The translations under genes and the position numbers were made by a program. The notes under the pieces were generated by a model. The model was not told the DNA's origin and ran no database searches. It saw only the letters and a program-made list of their open reading frames with translations. Positions 29,364 to 36,640 of a stretch of DNA of 52,083 nt are shown here, piece by piece. Each line of letters starts with the position of its first letter. Position 1 is the stretch's first letter. This DNA is from an uncultured Erysipelotrichaceae bacterium (GTDB lineage Bacteria; Bacillota_I; Bacilli_A; RF39; UBA660), in NCBI GenBank assembly GCA_902797995.1, contig CADBUX010000004.1, forward strand, positions 1 through 52,083, given 5' to 3'.

Positions 29364-29993
29364 CTAAACTCCTATATTAATTGCAAAACTAAAATCTAAG
29401 TCCTTATCTATATTATTACCCCAAATCTTAAGCTCATATGCATCAACAGATTTACCAGATATAGTAACATTATATAAATCATTAGTTTTAGAATTACTCA
29501 AACTACCATTTTTTACAACTTGTTGATTTTTTAATAACATATAGCCAATTTTACTTTGATCAATACTATCTAAACCATAATTAGGGTTTTCCAACTCAAC
29601 TGAATATTTAAGATCTACATCATTTTTGTTTTCAACATTAAAATGATAAGTAAAAGAATTACCAGAATTATTATAATTAGCAAAAGACTTAATAGTTCCA
29701 CCATAAGCTTTGTTTGAATGTATTACAGTTAATTTATATTCGTTATGAAATACTCCAATTGGACGACCAGTTAACTCTTTATCAAAAACAACAAGACCAA
29801 GTATAGCTGCAAGTAAAGAAGTAAGAATCAAAAATATCGCCAGTCCTATTAAAAACGGAGCCCCAAAAAACTTTCTAACATAAATATGGTCATCAACCCC
29901 AAGTTTACTATGTAATTCTTCATCAGCAACTTCTTCTTTAAAAATTAATTCTTCAGTATTAGATACATAGTCATCATTATTATTCTGATTCAT
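29364..29993 (-). CDS. Membrane-anchored beta-sandwich protein related to the TasA-like proteins
   Basis: About 209 residues. An acidic cytoplasmic tail (about 1-42) precedes one membrane helix (about 49-72). A beta-rich exterior domain ends YELKIWGNNIDKDLDFSFAI, which parallels the C-terminal strands of the other exported proteins here (YTLRLWIDK at 32295-32948, FRMWYSYD at 30630-31409). It lacks a SipW-type cleavage motif, so it may remain anchored. The start overlaps the end of the signal peptidase gene; GAGGTGG favours the ATG at 29993 over those at 29996 or the TTG at 29999. Confidence 0.7.
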   Translation of the reverse strand: MNQNNNDDYVSNTEELIFKEEVADEELHSKLGVDDHIYVRKFFGAPFLIGLAIFLILTSLLAAILGLVVFDKELTGRPIGVFHNEYKLTVIHSNKAYGGTIKSFANYNNSGNSFTYHFNVENKNDVDLKYSVELENPNYGLDSIDQSKIGYMLLKNQQVVKNGSLSNSKTNDLYNVTISGKSVDAYELKIWGNNIDKDLDFSFAINIGV

Positions 29994-30609
29994 CATCAAC
30001 CACCTCTTTTAACTTCTTTTTAGCCTCAAGTGCTCTTTCACTTTCTAATTCTTTGTTTTTGCTTTTTTTACCAACAGCCCTAAATAGTTTCAATATATCA
30101 CTAATAATAATTCCTAAAGCAGGTATAATTATAGCAACAATCCAACCAGTTTTACTAACCAAAAATTGTTGAATATAACCAGCCTTTGGTATTTTAAAAA
30201 TAACCTTTCCTAAAACATAATCGCTTTTAATAACTTCACTATCTGCAGTATTATTGTTATCACCTTTTGTTTGATATGAATATTCACCATTAACATTGTA
30301 TACCTCTTTTACTCTATGGGTAATAGTAATACCACCGTTATTATTAGAAACAAAAGTTATAACATCACCCTTGTTATATATATTGTTATCTTCTTTATAT
30401 GTTACAACAACATCTCCAGCTTTAATCGTAGGATACATACTTTGAGTAAGTATTGTATAAAAATTTGTTCTAACTTCACCTAAACGATCATTACCTGCCA
30501 AAAACCTAACCCTAACAATATAAATGACAATTATTGCAATTAAAAGTACTAAAATAGTAAATATAGCGGACGAAATAATTTTAAAAATTCTATTAATTAC
30601 ACTTTTCAC
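29980..30609 (-). CDS. sipW: Signal peptidase I, SipW type (S26B)
   Basis: A membrane peptidase of ~209 residues with two helices (about 10-30 and 150-172). The catalytic Ser is in LTQSMYPTIKAGDVV. The general base is His in ITITHRVKEV rather than the Lys of ordinary type I peptidases; this Ser/His pair defines the SipW (ER-like) class. The substrate-loop signature QTKGDNNNTAD is present. SipW-class enzymes mature TasA-type fibre proteins, and such candidates lie immediately upstream. The start is probably the GTG at 30609, spaced from GAAAGGG; a TTG at 30627 is the alternative. A basic cytoplasmic tail follows the second helix. Confidence 0.9.
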   Translation of the reverse strand: MKSVINRIFKIISSAIFTILVLLIAIIVIYIVRVRFLAGNDRLGEVRTNFYTILTQSMYPTIKAGDVVVTYKEDNNIYNKGDVITFVSNNNGGITITHRVKEVYNVNGEYSYQTKGDNNNTADSEVIKSDYVLGKVIFKIPKAGYIQQFLVSKTGWIVAIIIPALGIIISDILKLFRAVGKKSKNKELESERALEAKKKLKEVVDDESE

Positions 30610-30629
30610 ACTAACCAGCCCTTTCAAAA

Positions 30630-31409
30630 TTATTCGTAATAAGCGTCTACTGCAACTTTACATCCAAATTGTTTTGATTCCTTATAAACATTCGCATCAT
30701 AAGAATACCACATTCTAAAAACGTAATCACTAGTTGAACTACTAGTTAAAGTTTTTCTATAAATTACCTTTCCACCAGCACGATATTTACTATTAGGTAA
30801 ATCACTATAATTATTAACTATATTCTTATTTATAGAAACATCTTTACCATCTTCGGTTAAATAAACTCTAATATCTTTTTCATCAATAGTATTACCTTCT
30901 ATAGGAATAAGTGATATTTCATAGACAATTTTGCCCTTTTTAATATTTTTCATAGTAGCAGAAATATTAAAATCAAAATATTCTTTATCCCCAGTAAGTT
31001 TCATACCAACTTCATCACGAGTAGGAAGTACATTAGTCATATAAATATTATTAGATTTCTCACTAAAAGAAAAAAGTATTGTACCTGCTTCTACTTGCTT
31101 AGTAGGAGTCTTTCTTTTAGATGGAGTATAGCCATTAGAAGGAGTAGGACTATTTTCCTCCTTTTTCTTTTTAGTTTGATCAACAACAATATCAGTACCA
31201 ACATCAATAACATTAGTACTATCACCATTATAATAAGTATTAAATATAGCAAAAGATAAAGATGCAACTAAAAATATTAAACAAATAAGAAAAACTAACA
31301 TTAAAAGGAACAACCTATGATCATCCTCTTCAACAGTTAAGATCTCATCAGCAACCTGATCTGCAACATCTTGTTCATATAAATCAAATCTTTTATCATC
31401 ATTATTCAT
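30630..31409 (-). CDS. TasA/camelysin-like exported protein with cytoplasmic extension
   Basis: About 259 residues. A ~30-residue acidic N-terminal tail precedes a hydrophobic segment that ends SLSFAIFNTYYNG, which has the shape of a SipW-cognate signal. A Thr/Lys/Pro-rich linker (with YTPSKRKTPTKQ) follows, then a beta-sandwich domain with FDFNISATM, YEISLIPI and VFRMWYSYD, parallel to the downstream-of-signal domain at 32295-32948. It lies 21 bp before the signal peptidase gene. The ATG at 31409 follows AGGTG. Likely a substrate or anchored partner of the fibre. Confidence 0.75.
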   Translation of the reverse strand: MNNDDKRFDLYEQDVADQVADEILTVEEDDHRLFLLMLVFLICLIFLVASLSFAIFNTYYNGDSTNVIDVGTDIVVDQTKKKKEENSPTPSNGYTPSKRKTPTKQVEAGTILFSFSEKSNNIYMTNVLPTRDEVGMKLTGDKEYFDFNISATMKNIKKGKIVYEISLIPIEGNTIDEKDIRVYLTEDGKDVSINKNIVNNYSDLPNSKYRAGGKVIYRKTLTSSSTSDYVFRMWYSYDANVYKESKQFGCKVAVDAYYE

Positions 31410-31426
31410 ATTCACACCTACTATTC

Positions 31427-31450
31427 TAGTATACCTATACTACTATAGTA
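31427..31450. promoter_or_regulatory. Candidate operator: adjacent palindromes upstream of the sipW operon
   Basis: TAGTATA-CC-TATACTA (31427-31442) is a perfect inverted repeat, directly followed by the perfect palindrome TACTATAGTA (31441-31450). They lie between the tandem terminators and the first gene of the sipW operon, where a promoter is required. No factor is known. Confidence 0.35.
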
Positions 31451-31470
31451 CCACAAAAAAATTAAATTTA

Positions 31471-31534
31471 AAAGAAAAATATTGCAATATGCAATATTAT
31501 TTTCAAAAAAAAGACCATTGATTAACAATAGTCT
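31471..31534 (-). terminator. Tandem intrinsic terminators after the second TasA-like gene
   Basis: Two minus-strand hairpins in series. The first is AGACTATTG-TTAAT-CAATGGTCT with a T run (31505-31534). The second is AATATTGCA-TAT-TGCAATATT followed by TTTCTTTT (31471-31498). They separate the abundant-substrate genes from the signal peptidase operon. Confidence 0.8.
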
Positions 31535-31540
31535 ATTTTA

Positions 31541-32245
31541 TTAAGCTTGTGCAGCTACAACTTTAACTTTAAAGCTATATGTTTCAGAAGCTGAAGTTTT
31601 CTTATGTTGAGCACTACCATCTTGTTGTGGAATAGTTAAATTTCCACTATTTTCAGTATCTGAATTAGCAGCATCAGTAGGTAAATCATAAGTATCTGCT
31701 AAATAAGCTTTTACTTTAAATGTATCAGTTAAATGACCATTATTTAAAGTACCATTAGTTACATAGTGATCTTGAATAAGATTTAAATCACCATGATCAC
31801 TAGCAAAACTTGAAATAAGAACACCACCAGTAGCAGATCCTTTTACATAAGTGCTATTTTTTTGAATAGCTACCTTAACATAATTATCACCTATAGTTGC
31901 ACCAGTAGTAGGTGTAGTAGTTATATCACTAAGACCAACTTCATAGTTAACTGACATTGTAGTATTTGTGCCAAAATCACCTTCAACTGTAAATGTTGTT
32001 TCATTATTAGTATCAGCCATACCAGTAGCATCATCTTCAGGATATTGGTTAGTAATTTCAATATTATTATGTTCAGTATTATCATCAAAAGCAACTGAAA
32101 CCGTACCAGTTTTTAAAACATTTTCTTTAGTACCAGTACCAGTAAATGTAAACATTGCAAATGATACACCAACAACTGCAATAACTAATACAAGTATTCC
32201 AATAATTGATAGAATTAAAGTCTTCTTATTATTATTGTTTTCCAT
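31541..32245 (-). CDS. TasA/camelysin-like exported protein
   Basis: A 234-residue protein. The N-terminus MENNNNKKTLIL leads into a hydrophobic segment (about 8-28) ending GVSFAMFTFTGTGT, a SipW-cognate type signal with likely cleavage after FA. The mature part starts VLKTGTVSVAFDD, typical of TasA/CalY proteins, and continues as a Thr-rich beta-sandwich ending FKVKVVAAQA. It is low in Lys-rich or Cys content and contains no Cys. AAAGGAG precedes the ATG. It follows its paralogue by 49 bp, and its tandem terminators suggest high expression of these two genes relative to the processing genes. Confidence 0.82.
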   Translation of the reverse strand: MENNNNKKTLILSIIGILVLVIAVVGVSFAMFTFTGTGTKENVLKTGTVSVAFDDNTEHNNIEITNQYPEDDATGMADTNNETTFTVEGDFGTNTTMSVNYEVGLSDITTTPTTGATIGDNYVKVAIQKNSTYVKGSATGGVLISSFASDHGDLNLIQDHYVTNGTLNNGHLTDTFKVKAYLADTYDLPTDAANSDTENSGNLTIPQQDGSAQHKKTSASETYSFKVKVVAAQA

Positions 32246-32294
32246 ATATATCTCCTTTCGTTATATTTAAATTAATATTATTCCAATCACAATA

Positions 32295-32948
32295 CTATGG
32301 TTGTGTAGTAATTGGATCAACATGTGAATCGACATTAACTTTTGCATGATATTCTTTGCCAGTTACATCATCATAATCAACAGCTTTATCAATCCACAAT
32401 CTTAAAGTATAATTAGTCGTTTTAGTAGCTGTATCTGAAGCGGTAAATACATCTGACTCAGCATGAAGCAGTTTAGCGCCACTATGCATAGAAGCACTTC
32501 CTAAAGCGCTAATCAAAGTACCATTTTGACCGGTTTCACTAACAAAAGTTCCTTCTTTTTCCAAATATGCCTTTACTTGATTATCGGCCATAGAAACATA
32601 GTAACCTTCTTGCCCTTCAGCAACAGTTGTTTCAACTTTAGTCAAACTAATTTGATATGGTACAGTAAGAGCATTATCAGCTTTAGTTGAAACTGTAAAA
32701 TCAAACCTACCACGATTAGTTTGAGCTTTACCATCAGTATCTGCCATTGGCATAGCATCTTCAACTAAAATAGCATTACTTGGTTCGTTATAACTTACCA
32801 TAACTGTACCAGTTGTAACAGTATTAGCTTCAGAAGTAAACACAGTTGAATATGCTGCAAATGAAATACCAATTACTGCTACTACTAAAATAGCAACACC
32901 TAAAACTGAAAGAAGCACTTTCTTTTGACTATTTTCCTTCATTTCCAT
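32295..32948 (-). CDS. TasA/camelysin-like exported protein
   Basis: A 217-residue paralogue of the next gene. The signal segment (about 9-28) ends IGISFAAYSTVFTS, then VTTGTVMVSYNEPS begins the mature domain in the same register as VLKTGTVSVAF in the neighbour. A beta-sandwich follows with FDFTVSTK, YQISLTKVE and YTLRLWIDK, ending in VNVDSHVDP. TasA-type proteins form extracellular fibres or proteases-like camelysin; I see no HExxH motif, so a structural role is more likely. AAGGAGG precedes the ATG. It is the first gene of the locus. Confidence 0.82.
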   Translation of the reverse strand: MEMKENSQKKVLLSVLGVAILVVAVIGISFAAYSTVFTSEANTVTTGTVMVSYNEPSNAILVEDAMPMADTDGKAQTNRGRFDFTVSTKADNALTVPYQISLTKVETTVAEGQEGYYVSMADNQVKAYLEKEGTFVSETGQNGTLISALGSASMHSGAKLLHAESDVFTASDTATKTTNYTLRLWIDKAVDYDDVTGKEYHAKVNVDSHVDPITTQP

Positions 32949-32965
32949 AACTTATCCTCCTTTAC

Positions 32966-32994
32966 TATATAAATCATATAATATAAAAAGTCAA
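32966..32994 (-). promoter_or_regulatory. Possible promoter of the TasA-like genes
   Basis: TTGACT (32989-32994) and TATATA (32966-32971) are separated by 17 bases. The predicted transcript would start almost at the Shine-Dalgarno sequence, so the assignment is uncertain; another upstream start may be used. Confidence 0.35.
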
Positions 32995-33081
32995 AAATCA
33001 ATAATTTTTTCATATTTTTTTCATGAAATTTACACAATTATATAAATAAAAATAAATGCATTTTAACGCAAACCTTATAAA

Positions 33082-33117
33082 TAAAAGAAAAATATGATTA
33101 TTTTACAAATCATATTT
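33082..33117 (-). terminator. Intrinsic terminator of tatD
   Basis: Minus-strand arms AAATATGATT and AATCATATTT with an 8-base loop, followed by TTCTTTT, ten bases after the tatD stop codon. Confidence 0.85.
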
Positions 33118-33127
33118 TAAAAACTTT

Positions 33128-33877
33128 TTATCTTATATTAAGTCTAAATAAATTTATAACATTATTACTTGTTATATTAGCAACCTCATCAAAGCTTAAA
33201 CCAAGTAAATCAGAAATAAACTCACACACAAGTTTTACATTACCAGGTTCATTTTTTTCTCCCCTTATAGGCGACAAATAAGGGGAATCTGTTTCAAAAA
33301 CAACTCTACCAAGTCCTATTTCCTTTATAACATCCTTTAACTTACTGTTTTTAAAAGTAACAACACCTCCAATACCCAAATAATATCCTAAATCAAGATA
33401 CTGTTTAGCAACCTCTAAAGATCCAGAAAAACAATGAATGACTCCAGAGAGATTATACTCTCTTAATATATTATATGTATCTAAAAAGGCATCTCTTGTA
33501 TGAATAACTACAGGTTTGTTATATTTTTTAGCAAGATCAAGTTGTCTTCTAAAAAGTTCCTTTTGCTCTTCCATATCTTCTTTTCCATAATGATAATCAA
33601 GTCCTATTTCACCTACTGCTACTACTCTATCATTCATTAAGCATTTTTCCAAAAAATTGTAATCATCTTCCGTAACACTAGAAGCCATACTAGGATGATA
33701 ACCAGCACTTAAAAAGATATTATCATATTTATCTAATAGTTTGATATTAAGTTTATTATCATCTCTTTCAGAGCCACTGACAATTAAATACTTAACGTCA
33801 TTTTCTTTTGCCTTTTCTATGATTTCATCTATATTATAATCTTCATTAACTAAATGACAATGCGAATCAATTAACAT
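33128..33877 (-). CDS. tatD: TatD family metal-dependent hydrolase/DNase
   Basis: A 249-residue TIM-barrel amidohydrolase. Metal ligands are visible in LIDSHCHL at the N-terminus, AVGEIGLDYHYG, VIHTRDAF, GVIHCFSG and VFETDSPYLSP. This matches YabD, the Bacillus TatD next to metG; the family degrades DNA or RNA 3' to 5' in known cases. The ATG at 33877 follows GGGTGAT. It is separated from metG by a small membrane ORF. GLGRVVFETDSPYL is the diagnostic C-terminal block. Confidence 0.94.
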   Translation of the reverse strand: MLIDSHCHLVNEDYNIDEIIEKAKENDVKYLIVSGSERDDNKLNIKLLDKYDNIFLSAGYHPSMASSVTEDDYNFLEKCLMNDRVVAVGEIGLDYHYGKEDMEEQKELFRRQLDLAKKYNKPVVIHTRDAFLDTYNILREYNLSGVIHCFSGSLEVAKQYLDLGYYLGIGGVVTFKNSKLKDVIKEIGLGRVVFETDSPYLSPIRGEKNEPGNVKLVCEFISDLLGLSFDEVANITSNNVINLFRLNIR

Positions 33878-33903
33878 AAAATCACCCACTACAATTATAT
33901 CAT

Positions 33904-33927
33904 AAAAAAAGATACAAATAATGTATC
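33904..33927 (-). terminator. Intrinsic terminator of the small membrane ORF
   Basis: The minus strand reads GATACA-TTATT-TGTATC followed by seven T, three bases after the stop codon at 33931. Confidence 0.85.
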
Positions 33928-33930
33928 AAA

Positions 33931-34065
33931 CTACCTTATTTTATATAAAAAGTAAAATAGTACCAAAAAATAAGAAAAATCTATAATGTTAGGTTCTAGT
34001 ACTATCATAGTTAAAAACAATACTACTACTAATGTATTAATTACTGTCCTAGTATCAGTAAGCAT
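33931..34065 (-). CDS. Small hydrophobic membrane protein (44 codons)
   Basis: A short reading frame, too small for usual cut-offs. It encodes about 44 residues starting MLTDTRTVINTLVVVLFL, with two hydrophobic stretches (about 8-22 and 28-41) and ending YKIR, so probably a two-helix or hairpin membrane peptide. The start ATG has AAGGGAG eight bases upstream, and a strong terminator follows the stop, which together support a real gene. It lies alone between metG and tatD. No family is recognised. A type I toxin-like or stress peptide is possible but unsupported. Confidence 0.6.
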   Translation of the reverse strand: MLTDTRTVINTLVVVLFLTMIVLEPNIIDFSYFLVLFYFLYKIR

Positions 34066-34134
34066 TATTTTATCTCCCTTCCTATTATTTTTAACTGCAT
34101 TCTAATTATAAAAATAAAAAAATAGAAAAAACAA

Positions 34135-34169
34135 TAAAAAAAGAGCATAAACCATAAAGTTTACACTCT
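34135..34169 (-). terminator. Intrinsic terminator of metG
   Basis: An 11-bp minus-strand stem (arms 34159-34169 and 34142-34152, with two wobble pairs) is followed by seven T, six bases after the metG stop codon. Confidence 0.85.
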
Positions 34170-34175
34170 ATTTTA

Positions 34176-35690
34176 CTATTTTCTTTCAAATAATACTTCA
34201 GATTCTCCAACTGTAAATGACTCTTTAGTTTCAATATTATTAAAATCAGTAGCAACTACTCCAAGTTGAGAAAATATTCGTTCAGCGGTTTCTGGCATAA
34301 AAGCTTGAAGTAGTACAGCACCTATCCTAATAGCTTCAAGTAAATTAAATAATACCGTTTCAAGTCTTTCATTGTTATTTTCATCCTTAGCTAAAACCCA
34401 TGGTTCGTTTTCATCTATATATTTATTACTACGTCTAAATATATCAAACAAAGCATCTAAAGCATCTGCAACGCGAAGTATTTCCATCTTTTCAAAAACA
34501 GTTGTTTTACAAGTATCAATATAATCAAAAAACTCTTTGTCTTTATCTATATCAACCTTTCTATTAATTACAGTACCATTAAAATACTTATTAACCATAG
34601 TAATTGTTCTATTTACTAAATTTCCTAATGTATTAGCAAGATTAGAATTTAACGATTCAATTAAAAGATCTGTAGTAAAATTACCATCTGAAGCAAAAGG
34701 CATTTCATGTAACATATAATACCTAACTGCATCAACACCAAACTCACTAACTAAATCATCAGCATACACTATGTTTCCTTTCGACTTACTCATCTTATCA
34801 TTACCCATTAACATCCAAGGATGTCCGAATATTTTTTTAGGCATTGGTAAATCAAGAGCTTTAAGTATAATTGGCCAATAAATAGTATGAAATCTTATAA
34901 TATCTTTCCCTACTAAATGTAAATCACAAGGCCAATATTTATTAAATAATTCTGCATTTTCACCATCAGGATTATACCCTAAGAAAGTAATATAGTTAGA
35001 TAAAGCATCTATCCAGACGTATATAACATGCTTTTTATCAAAGGATACAGGAATTCCCCATTTAAAAGAACTTCTACTAACACATAAGTCTTCCAGACCA
35101 GGCTTAATAAAATTATTAATCATTTCATTTTTTCTAGATTCAGGCTCAATAAATTCTTTATGAGACTCAATATATTCTTCAAGCCATTTTGCATACTTAC
35201 TAATCTTAAAAAAATAAGCCTCTTCTTTAGCCTCTATAACATTCCTTCCACAATCAGGACATTTTCCATCCACAAGTTGTGATTCAGTCCAAAAAGATTC
35301 GCAAGGAGTACAATATAAACCACTATATTCGCCTTTATAAATATCACCCTGCTCATAAAGCTTATTAAAGATTTTAGTAACTACATCTTTATGACATTTA
35401 TCGGTAGTTCTAACAAATTTATCATAACTAGCATTCATTGTATCCCAAATACGCTTAATTTCGCCAGAAACAAAGTCAACATATTCCTTTGGTTCTTGAT
35501 TATTATCTTTTGCTTTATTCTCAATCTTTTGTCCATGTTCATCCGTTCCGGTTTGAAAGTAAACATCATATCCTTGAAGCCGTTTAAAGCGAGCAATTGC
35601 ATCTGCTAAAACAACTTCATATGTATTACCTATATGTGGTTTTGCAGAAGCATAAGCAATAGATGTTGCAATATAAAACTTTTTATCCAT
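34176..35690 (-). CDS. metG: Methionyl-tRNA synthetase, short form
   Basis: Class I synthetase that charges initiator and elongator tRNA-Met. In 504 residues: FYIATSIAYASAKPHIGNTY with HIGN near 20, the zinc knuckle CTPC, then CPDC, the signature GTDEHGQKIE, and KMSKSKGNIV near 300, followed by a helical anticodon-binding domain. The C-terminal EMAP/Trbp111-like tRNA-binding domain of Bacillus MetG (about 660 residues) is missing. The ATG at 35690 has GAGAGGTGAT upstream; the frame is open further, but that part is T-box leader. It is controlled by the T-box. Confidence 0.97.
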   Translation of the reverse strand: MDKKFYIATSIAYASAKPHIGNTYEVVLADAIARFKRLQGYDVYFQTGTDEHGQKIENKAKDNNQEPKEYVDFVSGEIKRIWDTMNASYDKFVRTTDKCHKDVVTKIFNKLYEQGDIYKGEYSGLYCTPCESFWTESQLVDGKCPDCGRNVIEAKEEAYFFKISKYAKWLEEYIESHKEFIEPESRKNEMINNFIKPGLEDLCVSRSSFKWGIPVSFDKKHVIYVWIDALSNYITFLGYNPDGENAELFNKYWPCDLHLVGKDIIRFHTIYWPIILKALDLPMPKKIFGHPWMLMGNDKMSKSKGNIVYADDLVSEFGVDAVRYYMLHEMPFASDGNFTTDLLIESLNSNLANTLGNLVNRTITMVNKYFNGTVINRKVDIDKDKEFFDYIDTCKTTVFEKMEILRVADALDALFDIFRRSNKYIDENEPWVLAKDENNNERLETVLFNLLEAIRIGAVLLQAFMPETAERIFSQLGVVATDFNNIETKESFTVGESEVLFERK

Positions 35691-35721
35691 TATTATCACC
35701 TCTCTAATATTAAAAATATGA

Positions 35722-35929
35722 CAAAAAAAAGAAACATTTCTAAGGACGAAATATTTCCGCGGTACCACCTTAATTCAAAAGCGCTCAACATAATAACGGC
35801 ATAAACCGGGGAATACTCCCTGCATCAAGAAATCATACCAATTAATACCCAGTATTTACTTTCACCAAACGTAAACTCTCTAAAACCAAAAGTATTAATT
35901 TCACTTTCTTTCATCACATTTAATGAACT
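35722..35929 (-). promoter_or_regulatory. T-box riboswitch controlling metG
   Basis: Minus strand, 5' to 3'. Stem I carries the AG-bulge/distal loop AGAGAGTTTACGTTTGGTG. The specifier ATG (Met) is at 35834-35836, within GGTATGATTTC. The T-box AAGGTGGTACCGCG is at 35758-35771. The terminator stem GAAATATTT...AAATGTTTC (35731-35757) is followed by eight T. All parts are in their expected order. Confidence 0.95.
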
Positions 35930-35930
35930 A

Positions 35931-35959
35931 ATATTACCACAAAATTAAAAACTATTCAA
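35931..35959 (-). promoter_or_regulatory. Promoter of the metG T-box transcript
   Basis: TTGAAT (35954-35959) and TAATAT (35931-35936) with a 17-base spacer, directly ahead of stem I; the -35 lies over the last codons of spoVT. Confidence 0.6.
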
Positions 35960-36479
35960 TATATTTTCCTAAAAATTTTGAAGCAATCATTCCAGTCTTT
36001 ATAATAAAATCATCAATTTCTTCATCTAAAGACATAATTATAACAGCACCAACAGCATCACCACCGGTGATAATCGGAGCAATAATATAGCTCGCATTTG
36101 TACTTAATCCATCAACAATAGAAATAATCTTTTTTTCTTTAGAAGAAACAACAATTCTACTTTCAATAAGCTTTTCTAGTTCAGAAGAAATACCCTTATC
36201 AAGATATTTTCTTCTTAAATCACCAGAAACTGCTACCACTTTATCTCTATCAACGATAATTACATTATTCCCAATTTCAGAATATATAGAATCAGTATAT
36301 GTCTTATAAAAGTTTTGTAGTCCTTCCAAAGGTGAGTATTTTTTAAGAACGATATTATCACTACTTAAAAATATTTCAAGCGATTCCCCATCTTTTATTC
36401 TAAGTGTTTTTCTTATCTCTTTAGGAATCACTATTCTTCCTAAATCATCTATTCTTCTAACAACCCCAGTATTTTTCAT
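35952..36479 (-). CDS. spoVT: SpoVT, AbrB-family sporulation transcription regulator
   Basis: A 175-residue protein, close to the Bacillus length of 178. Residues 1-50 form an AbrB swapped-hairpin DNA-binding domain (TGVVRRIDDLGRIVIPKEIR, then LRIKDGESLEIF). Residues 55-175 form a GAF-like domain including VIIVDRDKVVAVSGD and APIITGGDAVGAVI. SpoVT modulates SigG genes in the forespore. It follows mfd, exactly as in Bacillus. The ATG at 36479 has a weak site (GTGAGG). An inverted repeat upstream may be its own operator. Confidence 0.93.
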   Translation of the reverse strand: MKNTGVVRRIDDLGRIVIPKEIRKTLRIKDGESLEIFLSSDNIVLKKYSPLEGLQNFYKTYTDSIYSEIGNNVIIVDRDKVVAVSGDLRRKYLDKGISSELEKLIESRIVVSSKEKKIISIVDGLSTNASYIIAPIITGGDAVGAVIIMSLDEEIDDFIIKTGMIASKFLGKYIE

Positions 36480-36591
36480 TTCAAGCCTCACTTTCACTAT
36501 AATTATTTTTTGCAAAATAAACAAAATTATTCTCTATTTTTAACCAATAAATTATATCTCTATTATAATATCTATACTGCCTTATTTTATC

Positions 36592-36606
36592 TGGTAATTT
36601 TTACCA
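36592..36606. promoter_or_regulatory. Inverted repeat upstream of spoVT
   Basis: TGGTAA-TTT-TTACCA is a perfect 6-bp inverted repeat about 25 bases upstream of a TATAAT-like sequence (36562-36567) and downstream of the mfd terminator. It could be an operator or merely a chance AT-rich palindrome. Confidence 0.3.
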
Positions 36607-36612
36607 ATTATT

Positions 36613-36640
36613 GAATAAAAAAAAGAACTATAAAAGTTCC
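36613..36640 (-). terminator. Intrinsic terminator of mfd
   Basis: The minus strand reads GGAACT-TTTAT-AGTTC followed by a run of T; the mfd stop TAG (36628-36630) lies in the loop and second arm. Confidence 0.85.
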
